Source of the DNA: Thiotrichales bacterium
GTDB taxonomy: Bacteria; Pseudomonadota; Gammaproteobacteria; Thiomicrospirales; Thiomicrospiraceae
Direction: 5' to 3'
NCBI GenBank assembly: GCA_014763835.1
Contig: JACXUQ010000101.1
Coordinates: forward strand, 1-5,587
DNA: 5,587 nucleotides
In this document: piece after piece, positions 1-4,762 of the stretch
Layout of the letters: every line of letters starts with the position of its first letter
Numbering within the stretch: position 1 is the stretch's first letter
Program-made: the position numbers and the translations under genes
The notes under the pieces: generated by a model
Databases searched by the model: none
Told to the model about the DNA's origin: nothing
The model's input: only the letters and a program-made list of their open reading frames with translations

Positions 1-99
1 ACCGAGATCGCCCCCCGCGAGGCAGGGGAGGGAGGGGTTTTGCAGCCGCCAACGGCGGCTTGGCAAGGTATGGCCCACCAGGTCAGGCCGCGCAGATCA
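1..99. repeat. Terminal direct repeat, left copy (circular contig overlap)
   Basis: These 99 bases are identical to the last 99 bases of the window, and identity stops at base 100, where the window ends on the other side. An exact terminal duplication of this kind is the usual signature of a circular molecule assembled as a linear contig. I read it as one locus on a 5,488-bp circle, not a biological long terminal repeat. The stretch holds a G-rich run (24-37) and a small perfect hairpin (44-60). Confidence 0.93.
44..60. repeat. Small perfect hairpin
   Basis: AGCCGCC and GGCGGCT pair perfectly around an AAC triloop. No T-run follows on either strand, so it is not an intrinsic terminator. It lies immediately beside the right arm of the junction-spanning inverted repeat, so the two may form one compound structure. 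Confidence 0.55.
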
Positions 100-199
100 C
101 CGGATCGGAGAGCGGGGTTTCCAAAGGGGCGCGGCCTCTTTTGGTCCTGCGGAAGGCATGGGGGGTTTTGAAAGGGGGGAAGCTGTGCTACACCCCTTC

Positions 200-252
200 A
201 CCTACGAGATAAGCAAGCTTATCTCTAGTAGGTTAGAGAATAAGGATTCTCT
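200..252 (+). other. oriT: Candidate origin of transfer (oriT) with predicted nic site 232/233
   Basis: Three overlapping dyads sit directly before the relaxase gene. The first is GAGATAAGC (206-214), AA, GCTTATCTC (217-225), extended by ACCTAC (200-205) and GTAGGT (228-233). The second is TCTCTA (222-227) and TAGAGA (234-239) around the loop GTAGGT. The third is AGAGAAT (235-241), AAGG, ATTCTCT (246-252). From memory, MOBV oriTs of the pMV158 type have a stem-loop followed by TAGTGTG/TTA, with the nick in the loop of an overlapping dyad. Here TAGTAGG/TTA (226-235) has the same placement and differs at two bases, predicting cleavage between G232 and T233. The MOBV relaxase starts 17 bases downstream. 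The nick position is inference; the dyads are read directly. Confidence 0.75.
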
Positions 253-254
253 GC

Positions 255-259
255 AAGGA
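255..259 (+). promoter_or_regulatory. Ribosome binding site for the relaxase
   Basis: AAGGA lies 9 bases before the ATG at 269. It follows directly after the last oriT-proximal hairpin (235-252), so relaxase binding at oriT could block translation or transcription of its own gene. That autoregulation is inference, based on known behaviour of some mob systems. Confidence 0.6.
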
Positions 260-268
260 TAGATTGCC

Positions 269-2065
269 ATGGCTGATGACATTCTCAAGCCCGAGAAAAG
301 CGGTAATTCCCGCGCCGCCCAGACCAGGATCAAGGGCAAGAGCGCAGGTGCCATTGGCGGGCAGAGGGCGCATGATCTCCGCATCGGACCACAGCCGGAA
401 TATGTCGATCCCACCCGCGCCCATCTGAACCGGGTGCTGATCGCACCACAGACAGGAACGCAGCTCCGCAAGGTCTGTGAAGATCGCCGCGCCTTGCGCC
501 TGACCGCCCGCGCGATGAAGTCGAGCGCCGCCGTGGGCATGATCGGCATCATCACCTTCGGCCACGAGGCACAGAAGATCTTCGAGACGCTGACTCCGGA
601 TCAGCAGGACGCAGCCTATCAGGAGACGGCAGAGGCTATCGCAAAGCGACTGAACACCACCCTGACCGGACTGGTGGCACATGGCGACGAAAGCGCGCCC
701 CATGCGCATTTCCAACTTCCCGCCTATGACCTGACCGGACACCCGATCAGCGAGACCGCCAAGCGTGGGGCGCTACGGGACTTGCAGACGATCACGGCAG
801 AAGTGATGGGCCGTCACGCCCCCGGCATCGAGCGCGGGCGGTCAAAGCTGGATCGTCTCAAAGCCGGGGCCAGTCCTGCCGAAGTCGTCAACCGCTCTGT
901 GGCGCAGCTCCACGACGAGCTGCCCATCGAGATTGCGGAGAAGGAAGCGCGGCTGGCAGAGCTGAAAGCCAAGATCGAAAAGAACGAACGCCTCGCTGCC
1001 GCAGCCCTTGAGAAAGCAGCGTTGAGCGAAACCAAGGCCGACAAGGCCCTGAAGAACGCCGCCCTCTACGAGAGCCGCGCCGAAAAGGCACGGCAGGAAC
1101 GGGACGCGGAAGAACGCGCCCTGAGCAACCTGCAACTCGACCGGCGCAAGGAAGAGGAACGGCTTGAGCGTCTCCGGGAACAACAGGCGGCAATTCTGGC
1201 CGAGAACCAGCGGCAGGCGGAACTTGGCGACCGGATCGCCCAGGAGAACGGCCTGCTGGCGGAAAAAGGGCGACAGAAAGTTGAGGCGCTGACGGCTGAG
1301 GTGGCCGGTTTGCAAGCCGAAAGCACCCGGCTGAAAGCGGTTGTGCAGGAACAGGAAGCTTTCATTGCGGACGCAGAACGCATCGCTGACACCCATTGGG
1401 ACCGTGCAAGCGCCGCTATGGACGCCCTGAGCGCCGCAGAGGCCCAAAAGAAGGCCGTAGAAGGGGAAGTGATCCAAATCCGCGATACAGCCCTCAGAGA
1501 GGCGCAGGAGGCCGCAGAACGCGCCTCAGAAGCAATTCGAGAGGAGATCGAGGCACAGATCTCGCCCCAAAAGTTCGTCCTGAAGCCGCCCACGGTGAAA
1601 CGGGAGGGCGATCCGGCCCCACAGAAGCCCCCAGAGCGGCCCTACAGAGCCTTGGTGGCCAAATTGCTGGCCGAGGCCCGCGAACGCATCCAGACGGCCC
1701 TACAGGCCTCCCCAGAGGCTCAGGACGTGCGGGCGGCTATCTCTCAGCTGGAACGGGTCAAGGAGCGCGAGACACGGGCCATGGTCGAGCGGCGGCGGGA
1801 GCTGGAACGCACGGCCCGGCAAGTCGAGGAGAACAAGCAACAGGGAAACAAACTGCTCAGCGGCGAATCCCGGCTGGCTCAATGGCATTCCTTCGTTGAG
1901 GTCATGAAGGACAAGGTGCGGACCGTCTTCGGTGAGGCAGGATACCAGCGCCTTGCAGAAGCTGTGAACGAGGAATGGAAGAGCCACCCCGACAACCTGA
2001 CCAAACCACCCCACCAACCAGATCCGCCAAAACCGTCTGGGTCTTCCGGTGGGTTCTCTCCCTGA
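269..2065 (+). CDS. mob: MOBV (Pre/Mob family) plasmid mobilisation relaxase
   Basis: This 598-residue protein should nick one strand at oriT, stay covalently joined to the 5' end and pilot the strand into a recipient using another element's conjugation machinery. The MOBV/Pre-Mob domain covers roughly residues 15-200. His35 in an H-x-x-R context, followed by DPTRAHLN (47-54), matches the region holding the catalytic histidine of pMV158 MobM. The metal-binding signature H138-x-D-E-x-x-P-H145-x-H147 is intact, and an IERGR motif (about 188-192) closes the domain. Residues about 215-435 are rich in Ala, Glu, Arg and Leu and should form long coiled coils, probably for dimerisation or partner contacts. 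A proline-rich linker and a second helical block (about 460-560) precede a Pro/Gly/Ser tail. Start: ATG with AAGGA 9 bases upstream. It stands alone between oriT and the replication origin. No type IV secretion or coupling gene is present, so the plasmid is mobilisable, not self-transmissible. Confidence 0.93.
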   Translation: MADDILKPEKSGNSRAAQTRIKGKSAGAIGGQRAHDLRIGPQPEYVDPTRAHLNRVLIAPQTGTQLRKVCEDRRALRLTARAMKSSAAVGMIGIITFGHEAQKIFETLTPDQQDAAYQETAEAIAKRLNTTLTGLVAHGDESAPHAHFQLPAYDLTGHPISETAKRGALRDLQTITAEVMGRHAPGIERGRSKLDRLKAGASPAEVVNRSVAQLHDELPIEIAEKEARLAELKAKIEKNERLAAAALEKAALSETKADKALKNAALYESRAEKARQERDAEERALSNLQLDRRKEEERLERLREQQAAILAENQRQAELGDRIAQENGLLAEKGRQKVEALTAEVAGLQAESTRLKAVVQEQEAFIADAERIADTHWDRASAAMDALSAAEAQKKAVEGEVIQIRDTALREAQEAAERASEAIREEIEAQISPQKFVLKPPTVKREGDPAPQKPPERPYRALVAKLLAEARERIQTALQASPEAQDVRAAISQLERVKERETRAMVERRRELERTARQVEENKQQGNKLLSGESRLAQWHSFVEVMKDKVRTVFGEAGYQRLAEAVNEEWKSHPDNLTKPPHQPDPPKPSGSSGGFSP

Positions 2066-2076
2066 TCTATTCTCAG

Positions 2077-2116
2077 CAAATCCAAAATTATCCACAGGCG
2101 CAGACTTTTGGATTTG
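2077..2116. repeat. 11-bp perfect inverted repeat enclosing the DnaA box
   Basis: CAAATCCAAAA (2077-2087) and TTTTGGATTTG (2106-2116) are perfect complements around an 18-base loop. The loop begins with the DnaA box. The structure starts 12 bases after the relaxase stop codon and is followed by TTT, so it might also slow or end mob transcription, though the T-tract is too interrupted for a good terminator. Confidence 0.75.
2088..2096 (+). promoter_or_regulatory. DnaA box (perfect consensus)
   Basis: TTATCCACA is a full match to the consensus 9-mer bound by the bacterial initiator DnaA. I found no second perfect copy. The nearest look-alike, TGTGGATTT on the + strand at 2265-2273, has two mismatches to the reverse consensus. 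It supports a DnaA-assisted origin here. Confidence 0.75.
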
Positions 2117-2138
2117 TTTCCCCCCGGACCCCCCTTCA

Positions 2139-2173
2139 ACATCAGCTCAGCCCTTTGAGGGCTTCGCTGATGT
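2139..2173. repeat. Strong interrupted hairpin in the origin region
   Basis: ACATCAGC (2139-2146) pairs with GCTGATGT (2166-2173). Inside it AGCCCT (2149-2154) pairs with AGGGCT (2158-2163) around a TTG triloop, leaving a 2x2 internal loop. This gives 14 base pairs. No T-run follows on either strand, so a terminator role is unlikely. A single-strand initiation structure or a regulatory RNA stem are alternatives. Confidence 0.65.
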
Positions 2174-2243
2174 GGCCAGAAAAAACCCCACAGCCCGTCC
2201 GTAGGCGGGGGGTCGCCAGCCTTTTGGATAGGCGCTCCCCCCC

Positions 2244-2277
2244 GGCGCGCAAGCGCGCCCGGACTGTGGATTTTTTT
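2244..2277 (+). terminator. GC-rich hairpin with downstream T7, possible weak terminator
   Basis: GGCGCGC (2244-2250) and GCGCGCC (2253-2259) are separated by only AA, so the real stem is about 6 bp with a CAAG loop, with further pairing possible through CC and GG across a bulged C. A T7 run lies at 2271-2277. The stem-to-T distance of about 11 bases is longer than in a good intrinsic terminator. It might stop mob read-through before rep, or simply be origin structure. Confidence 0.35.
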
Positions 2278-2283
2278 CCGTCC

Positions 2284-2313
2284 TAAATAAGAGTGAGAAA
2301 GGGAAATGCACAA
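2284..2313 (-). promoter_or_regulatory. Possible leftward promoter for an antisense RNA
   Basis: On the minus strand TTGTGC (complement of 2308-2313) and TATTTA (complement of 2284-2289) are separated by 18 bases. A transcript would start near 2277 and run left through the hairpins at 2244-2259 and 2139-2173. Structured RNAs from such positions can control replication, but this one would not overlap repL. The match is loose and could be chance. Confidence 0.2.
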
Positions 2314-2335
2314 AAACCCTTGTTTTGTTGAATCG

Positions 2336-2398
2336 CGAGCGAAGAAATTCTGACATCGAGCGAAGAAATCGCGACATCGACCGAAAAAAAACTGTTGA
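2336..2398 (+). repeat. Iteron-like 21-bp tandem repeats
   Basis: Units at 2336-2356 and 2357-2377 are directly adjacent and match at 18 of 21 bases: each begins CGAGCGAAGAAAT and ends GACAT. A third, degenerate unit (2378-2398) keeps only the first part (CGACCGAAAAAAA). A further CGAGCGAAA lies at 2432-2440, and a 10-bp inverted copy of AGCGAAGAAA lies at 2400-2409. Two turns of helix per unit and the position before the initiator gene fit Rep-binding iterons. The protein that binds them could be RepL or the helix-turn-helix protein; this is inference. Confidence 0.65.
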
Positions 2399-2425
2399 TT
2401 TTCTTCGCTTGTATGATATCCAGAC

Positions 2426-2439
2426 TTCGCGCGAGCGAA
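2426..2439. repeat. Short palindrome near repL
   Basis: TTCGC and GCGAA flank GCGA. The right arm belongs to a CGAGCGAAA iteron core, so the left arm supplies an opposed half-site. It may be a paired binding site of the iteron-binding protein. Confidence 0.4.
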
Positions 2440-2459
2440 ATAAAACAGACACTTTCCTG

Positions 2460-2498
2460 CGTCTGAGGCGCAAAGCAGACGTAACGGTTTGGTATAAA
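2460..2498 (+). promoter_or_regulatory. Candidate repL promoter with overlapping dyad operator
   Basis: TATAAA (2493-2498) is a good -10 hexamer lying 11 bases before the repL ATG. No -35 hexamer is present at normal spacing. Instead the dyad CGTCTG (2460-2465) and CAGACG (2476-2481), 10 bases apart, occupies that place. That arrangement suits a promoter controlled by a protein bound at the dyad. A start near 2505 would give a leader of only a few bases. All functional statements are inference. Confidence 0.4.
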
Positions 2499-2509
2499 CG
2501 GACAGCCCC

Positions 2510-3118
2510 ATGAACACCTCGATCAACCTACGGAAGCTGGAGTATTCCCCGAACGAGAATCCGTTCATGGCAGGCTCCGAGATCAGAACGCGGCACAAGA
2601 CCGTTCGCACCAGGACAAGCCCTAAGGAACTGATGGACCCGGAGACGGGCGAAGTGGTCGGCCAGTCCGTCATCCACGTCATCGAGGAGAAGGACGAAGA
2701 GCATTTCGTGAAGGTCTTCGCCGAAGGCGTCAGGGCTGCATATGACCTCTCGCGCACCGGCTATCGTGTGTTTCAGGCCGTTCTGACGGAGTACCAGCGG
2801 TCCAAGATGACAGGCGGCTACTCGGACTCGGTCAGTCTGGTGTGGTTTGATGACGGCCTGAACGGTCATGCACTGGATATGAGTGACCGCACCTTCCACA
2901 ACGGACTGAAAGAGCTGATCCAGAAGGGCTTCCTCAAGCCCAAGTTGCCGAACCATTTCTGGGTCAACCCCGCCCTCTTCTTCAAGGGTGACAGGGTGGC
3001 CTTCCTGCGCGAATACCGGATGCGATCAGCCGAAAGCCTGGAAAAACACGGCGCAACAATGCAACGCATTGCGCAATACAGCAGCGCAACGACACGCAAT
3101 GGCGATGAAACGCCATGA
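2510..3118 (+). CDS. repL: RepL-like plasmid replication initiator
   Basis: This 202-residue protein resembles the RepL family of plasmid replication proteins, which start replication at the plasmid origin. The clearest signature is FWVNPALFFKGDRVAFL (150-166), typical of the family's winged-helix end (compare WVNPxxFFxGDR). Before it lies a helical DNA-binding part (about 65-140), including DRTFHNGLKELIQKGFLK (126-143), which looks like the recognition helix and wing. The N-terminal 60 residues are charged and poorly ordered; the C-terminal 25 are Gln/Ser/Thr-rich. ATG at 2510 has only a weak GGAC upstream, and the close TATAAA suggests a short-leader or leaderless message. It ends in an ATGA overlap with the next gene, so the two are probably translationally coupled. 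Iterons and a DnaA box lie directly upstream. Confidence 0.85.
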   Translation: MNTSINLRKLEYSPNENPFMAGSEIRTRHKTVRTRTSPKELMDPETGEVVGQSVIHVIEEKDEEHFVKVFAEGVRAAYDLSRTGYRVFQAVLTEYQRSKMTGGYSDSVSLVWFDDGLNGHALDMSDRTFHNGLKELIQKGFLKPKLPNHFWVNPALFFKGDRVAFLREYRMRSAESLEKHGATMQRIAQYSSATTRNGDETP

Positions 3119-3525
3119 GCTACAGCCTGTCAGACGCGGCCCAAGCGACCGGAAAAAACCGGACCACCATCCAGAGAGCCATAAAAAGCGGGAAGATTTC
3201 GGCCTCAAAGAATGAGAACGGGGCCTACGAGATAGAGCCTGCCGAGCTTCACAGAATCTTTCCAGCCATTGCGCAACGCAGTGCGCAACAGACAAAAGAG
3301 ACATTCGGCAACAGCCCGCAACAGGGCGATGCAACATCAGAAACGCTACGCATCAGACTGGAAATGCTGGAAAAAGAGCGGGAACGCGAGAGGGCGCAAC
3401 TGGAAGAAACGATCGCCGATCTGCGCGAGGACAGGGACAAGTGGCGTCAGCAGGCAACCGCCCTTCTCGAAGACAAACGCCCCCAGACAAAGGGCTTCTT
3501 AAAGAAGCTTTTTGGACAGAAATGA
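3115..3525 (+). CDS. Helix-turn-helix/coiled-coil plasmid replication accessory protein
   Basis: This 136-residue protein starts with a MerR/excisionase-like helix-turn-helix: SLSDAAQATGKNRTTIQRAI (4-23) followed by a short wing and the EPAELHRIF segment (41-49). After a Gln/Ser/Thr-rich linker, residues about 76-120 form a highly charged coiled coil for oligomerisation. The end is a short basic amphipathic tail, KGFLKKLFGQK (126-136). The same three-part layout is common in second genes of small-plasmid rep operons, annotated as replication DNA-binding or accessory proteins; that likeness is from memory. It overlaps repL by ATGA and lies 13 bp before the favoured methyltransferase start. Likely roles are copy-number control, binding to iterons or the repL dyad, or, less likely, regulation of the restriction genes in place of a classical C protein. 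Confidence 0.78.
   Translation: MSYSLSDAAQATGKNRTTIQRAIKSGKISASKNENGAYEIEPAELHRIFPAIAQRSAQQTKETFGNSPQQGDATSETLRIRLEMLEKERERERAQLEETIADLREDRDKWRQQATALLEDKRPQTKGFLKKLFGQK
3489..3513 (+). terminator. Terminator-like hairpin at the end of the accessory gene
   Basis: GCTTC (3494-3498) and GAAGC (3504-3508) pair around TTAAA and are followed at once by T5 (3509-3513), with A3489-A3491 able to pair into the T-run. The stem is short, so termination would be partial at most. It lies inside the last codons of the accessory gene, just before the methyltransferase. It could reduce read-through from the rep genes into the restriction genes. Confidence 0.3.
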
Positions 3526-3530
3526 AAGAG
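3525..3530 (+). promoter_or_regulatory. Ribosome binding site deciding the methyltransferase start
   Basis: AAAGAG lies 8 bases before ATG 3539. The alternative in-frame TTG at 3512 would add nine residues and has no comparable site, as it falls within the hairpin T-run. I therefore favour the ATG. Confidence 0.55.
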
Positions 3531-3538
3531 ATCAGAGT

Positions 3539-4762
3539 ATGAACCAGCAACTGAAGCTCCGAGAAAAGGCATCCCTCTCCCCAAATGTTCTGTTAGATGA
3601 ACTGGCCAACTATTCAGCTTTCGGCGAAGCCACACAGACCGAGCAGGTAGAAGGCGAAACCTACTTCATCAATGAATTTTGGACCGCGCGCCAAAGGCAG
3701 GCACACCGCATTCATGAGGTTAGCTACCGCGCGTGTTTCAAGCCTCAGCTCCCAGCCTTCTTCATCGACCGCCTCAGCCAACCTGGCGATGTTGTCTACG
3801 ATCCATTCATGGGGCGAGGCACGACCCCTGTTGAAGCGGCTCTGCGCGGACGCATTCCATACGGCAATGACACGAACCCACTTAGCCGAGCGTTTACAGA
3901 GCCTCGGATTAACCCGCCGACCCTAGATCAGATCATGGATCGTTTAGCCGATATTCCTTGGGAACAGTTCACAAGCATCGAGCATGAAGAGCTGTTGGCA
4001 TTTTACCACCCATCCGTCTTGGCTCAGATCGAAGGGCTACGTGGCTGGCTTCTGGAAAAGGAACATGCCGGACTCCTTGACCAAACAGATCGCTGGATCA
4101 GAATGGTCGCTATCAACCGACTTACCGGCCATTCTAGCGGCTTTTTCTCTGTCTACACCCTTCCTCCCAATCAAGCGGTAACGGTAGAACGACAGAGGAA
4201 GATCAACGAAAAGCGCAATCAAACCCCGCCTCTGCGGGATGTGCCGGGGATCATCGCCAAGAAGTCGCGCAATCTCCTGTCTCATGGCCCAGCAAAGGCC
4301 CGAGAAAGCCTGTTCCTGACGGAGCAATCACATGAGACAAGCGCAATACCTGATGAGGCAGTTGCACTGACCGTCACCTCGCCGCCTTTCCTCGACATTG
4401 TGAACTATGAGGCCGATAACTGGCTGCGCTGCTGGTTCTTAGGCGTCGATCCGACCAAAGTACAGATCGCCAAACATCGAACGTTAGAGGGCTGGCAAGC
4501 ATTCACAACATCGACACTGAAAGAGCTTGCACGGATCACCCGTCCGGGTGGGCATATTGCATTCGAAGTCGGAGAGGTCAGGAATGGAACTGTTCGGCTC
4601 GAAGAGCATGTCATCGCGGCAGCATCCAGCTTACCGCTCACCACCCTCGGGGTAATGATTAACCAACAGGATTTCACAAAGACGTCTAACTGCTGGGGCG
4701 TTTCCAACAACACAAGCGGGACCAACAGCAACCGCATCGTAATTTTACAGAGGAACACATGA
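3539..4762 (+). CDS. Type II DNA methyltransferase, probably N4-cytosine
   Basis: This 407-residue enzyme (ATG start) should transfer a methyl group from S-adenosylmethionine to an exocyclic amino group in the target site, protecting host DNA from the nuclease encoded next. The SAM-binding motif DPFMGRGTT is at residues 88-96, followed by GNDTNPLS (109-116). The catalytic motif TSPPF (280-284) is of the SPP-aromatic type usual for N4-cytosine enzymes, though N6-adenine cannot be excluded. RPGGHIAFEVGEVR (335-348) and a C-terminal NRIVIL strand fit the rest of the Rossmann-like fold. Motif I precedes motif IV with about 185 residues between, so the target-recognition part probably lies between them. 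Its stop overlaps the nuclease start by ATGA. GC content looks lower than in the relaxase gene (48% against 57% in one 60-base sample of each), consistent with separate acquisition. The target sequence cannot be deduced. Confidence 0.9.
   Translation: MNQQLKLREKASLSPNVLLDELANYSAFGEATQTEQVEGETYFINEFWTARQRQAHRIHEVSYRACFKPQLPAFFIDRLSQPGDVVYDPFMGRGTTPVEAALRGRIPYGNDTNPLSRAFTEPRINPPTLDQIMDRLADIPWEQFTSIEHEELLAFYHPSVLAQIEGLRGWLLEKEHAGLLDQTDRWIRMVAINRLTGHSSGFFSVYTLPPNQAVTVERQRKINEKRNQTPPLRDVPGIIAKKSRNLLSHGPAKARESLFLTEQSHETSAIPDEAVALTVTSPPFLDIVNYEADNWLRCWFLGVDPTKVQIAKHRTLEGWQAFTTSTLKELARITRPGGHIAFEVGEVRNGTVRLEEHVIAAASSLPLTTLGVMINQQDFTKTSNCWGVSNNTSGTNSNRIVILQRNT
4749..4754 (+). promoter_or_regulatory. 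Ribosome binding site for the nuclease
   Basis: AGAGGA, inside the last codons of the methyltransferase, is followed 4 bases later by the nuclease ATG. The short spacing plus the ATGA overlap suggests that nuclease translation depends on ribosomes finishing the methyltransferase, so methylation comes first. Confidence 0.55.

Larger units (their letters stand above)
1..199. other. Gene-free region upstream of oriT
   Basis: With 5404-5488 across the junction, this is the left part of a 353-bp segment with no convincing coding sequence. It is dominated by G-runs (24-37, 159-165, 174-179) and secondary structure. There is a perfect 7-bp stem AGCCGCC/GGCGGCT with a 3-base loop at 44-60. A 9-bp stem including two G:T pairs lies at 121-144 (CCAAAGGGG against CCTCTTTTGG). 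The motif GGGGTTTTG occurs at 34-42 and 162-170. A TTGAAA at 168-173 resembles a -35 box but has no good -10 partner at normal spacing. Function is unknown; a leading region, single-strand origin or mob control region are possibilities. Confidence 0.5.
2066..2509. other. oriV: Probable vegetative replication origin region
   Basis: No real gene is visible in this 444-bp stretch between the relaxase and the RepL-like initiator. It contains, in order, a DnaA box within an inverted repeat (2077-2116), a 14-bp hairpin (2139-2173), a weaker hairpin near 2189-2205, a GC-rich hairpin (2244-2259) with a T7 run after it, two 21-bp tandem repeats (2336-2377) with degenerate and inverted copies, an AT-richer patch (2381-2420), and a dyad before repL. 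DnaA box, iterons, AT-rich patch and an adjacent initiator gene together are the usual parts of a plasmid origin. The assignment is inference from these parts; the mode of replication cannot be told from sequence alone. Confidence 0.72.

Noticed and set aside
1..99. Terminal repeats of a transposon or insertion sequence
   Set aside because: The repeats are direct and exact at the window ends, there is no transposase, and the plasmid genes make circular overlap the simpler explanation.
842..1593. Long minus-strand frames opposite the relaxase coiled-coil region
   Set aside because: They are mirror frames of Ala/Glu/Arg/Leu-rich GC-biased codons, giving Ser/Ala/Arg- or Leu/Phe-rich products without domains.
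1396..1899. Plus-strand frame of 167 codons within the relaxase gene
   Set aside because: It is an out-of-frame shadow rich in Gly, Arg and Pro, lies wholly inside a well-supported gene and has no family signature.
1975..2286. Plus-strand frame of 103 codons starting inside the relaxase gene
   Set aside because: It is out of frame with the relaxase, then reads through the origin hairpins. The product is Pro/Arg-rich with no family signature and no clear ribosome site.
2336..2377. CRISPR array
   Set aside because: The repeats are directly adjacent with no spacers, only two are near-complete, and no cas gene is present. They fit iterons.
2325..2513. Small plus-strand frame (62 codons) over the iterons, overlapping the repL start
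   Set aside because: It starts with TTG and its Arg-rich repeats are simply the translation of the 21-bp tandem units. It has no ribosome site at the right distance.
1879..2757. Long minus-strand open frame (292 codons) across the origin region and repL start
   Set aside because: It runs antisense through the end of the relaxase, the hairpins, iterons and the start of repL. Its translation has no recognisable domain and follows the complements of the non-coding repeats, so it is a chance frame in GC-rich DNA.
3115..3525. Restriction-modification controller (C) protein
   Set aside because: C proteins are usually shorter, Xre-type helix-turn-helix proteins. This one has a MerR/excisionase-like domain, a coiled coil and a basic tail, and is coupled to repL, so a replication accessory role is more likely.
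3512..3538. TTG start for the methyltransferase, adding nine residues
   Set aside because: The TTG lies in the T-run of a hairpin inside the preceding gene and lacks a ribosome site. ATG 3539 has AAAGAG at good spacing and the extra residues carry no motif.
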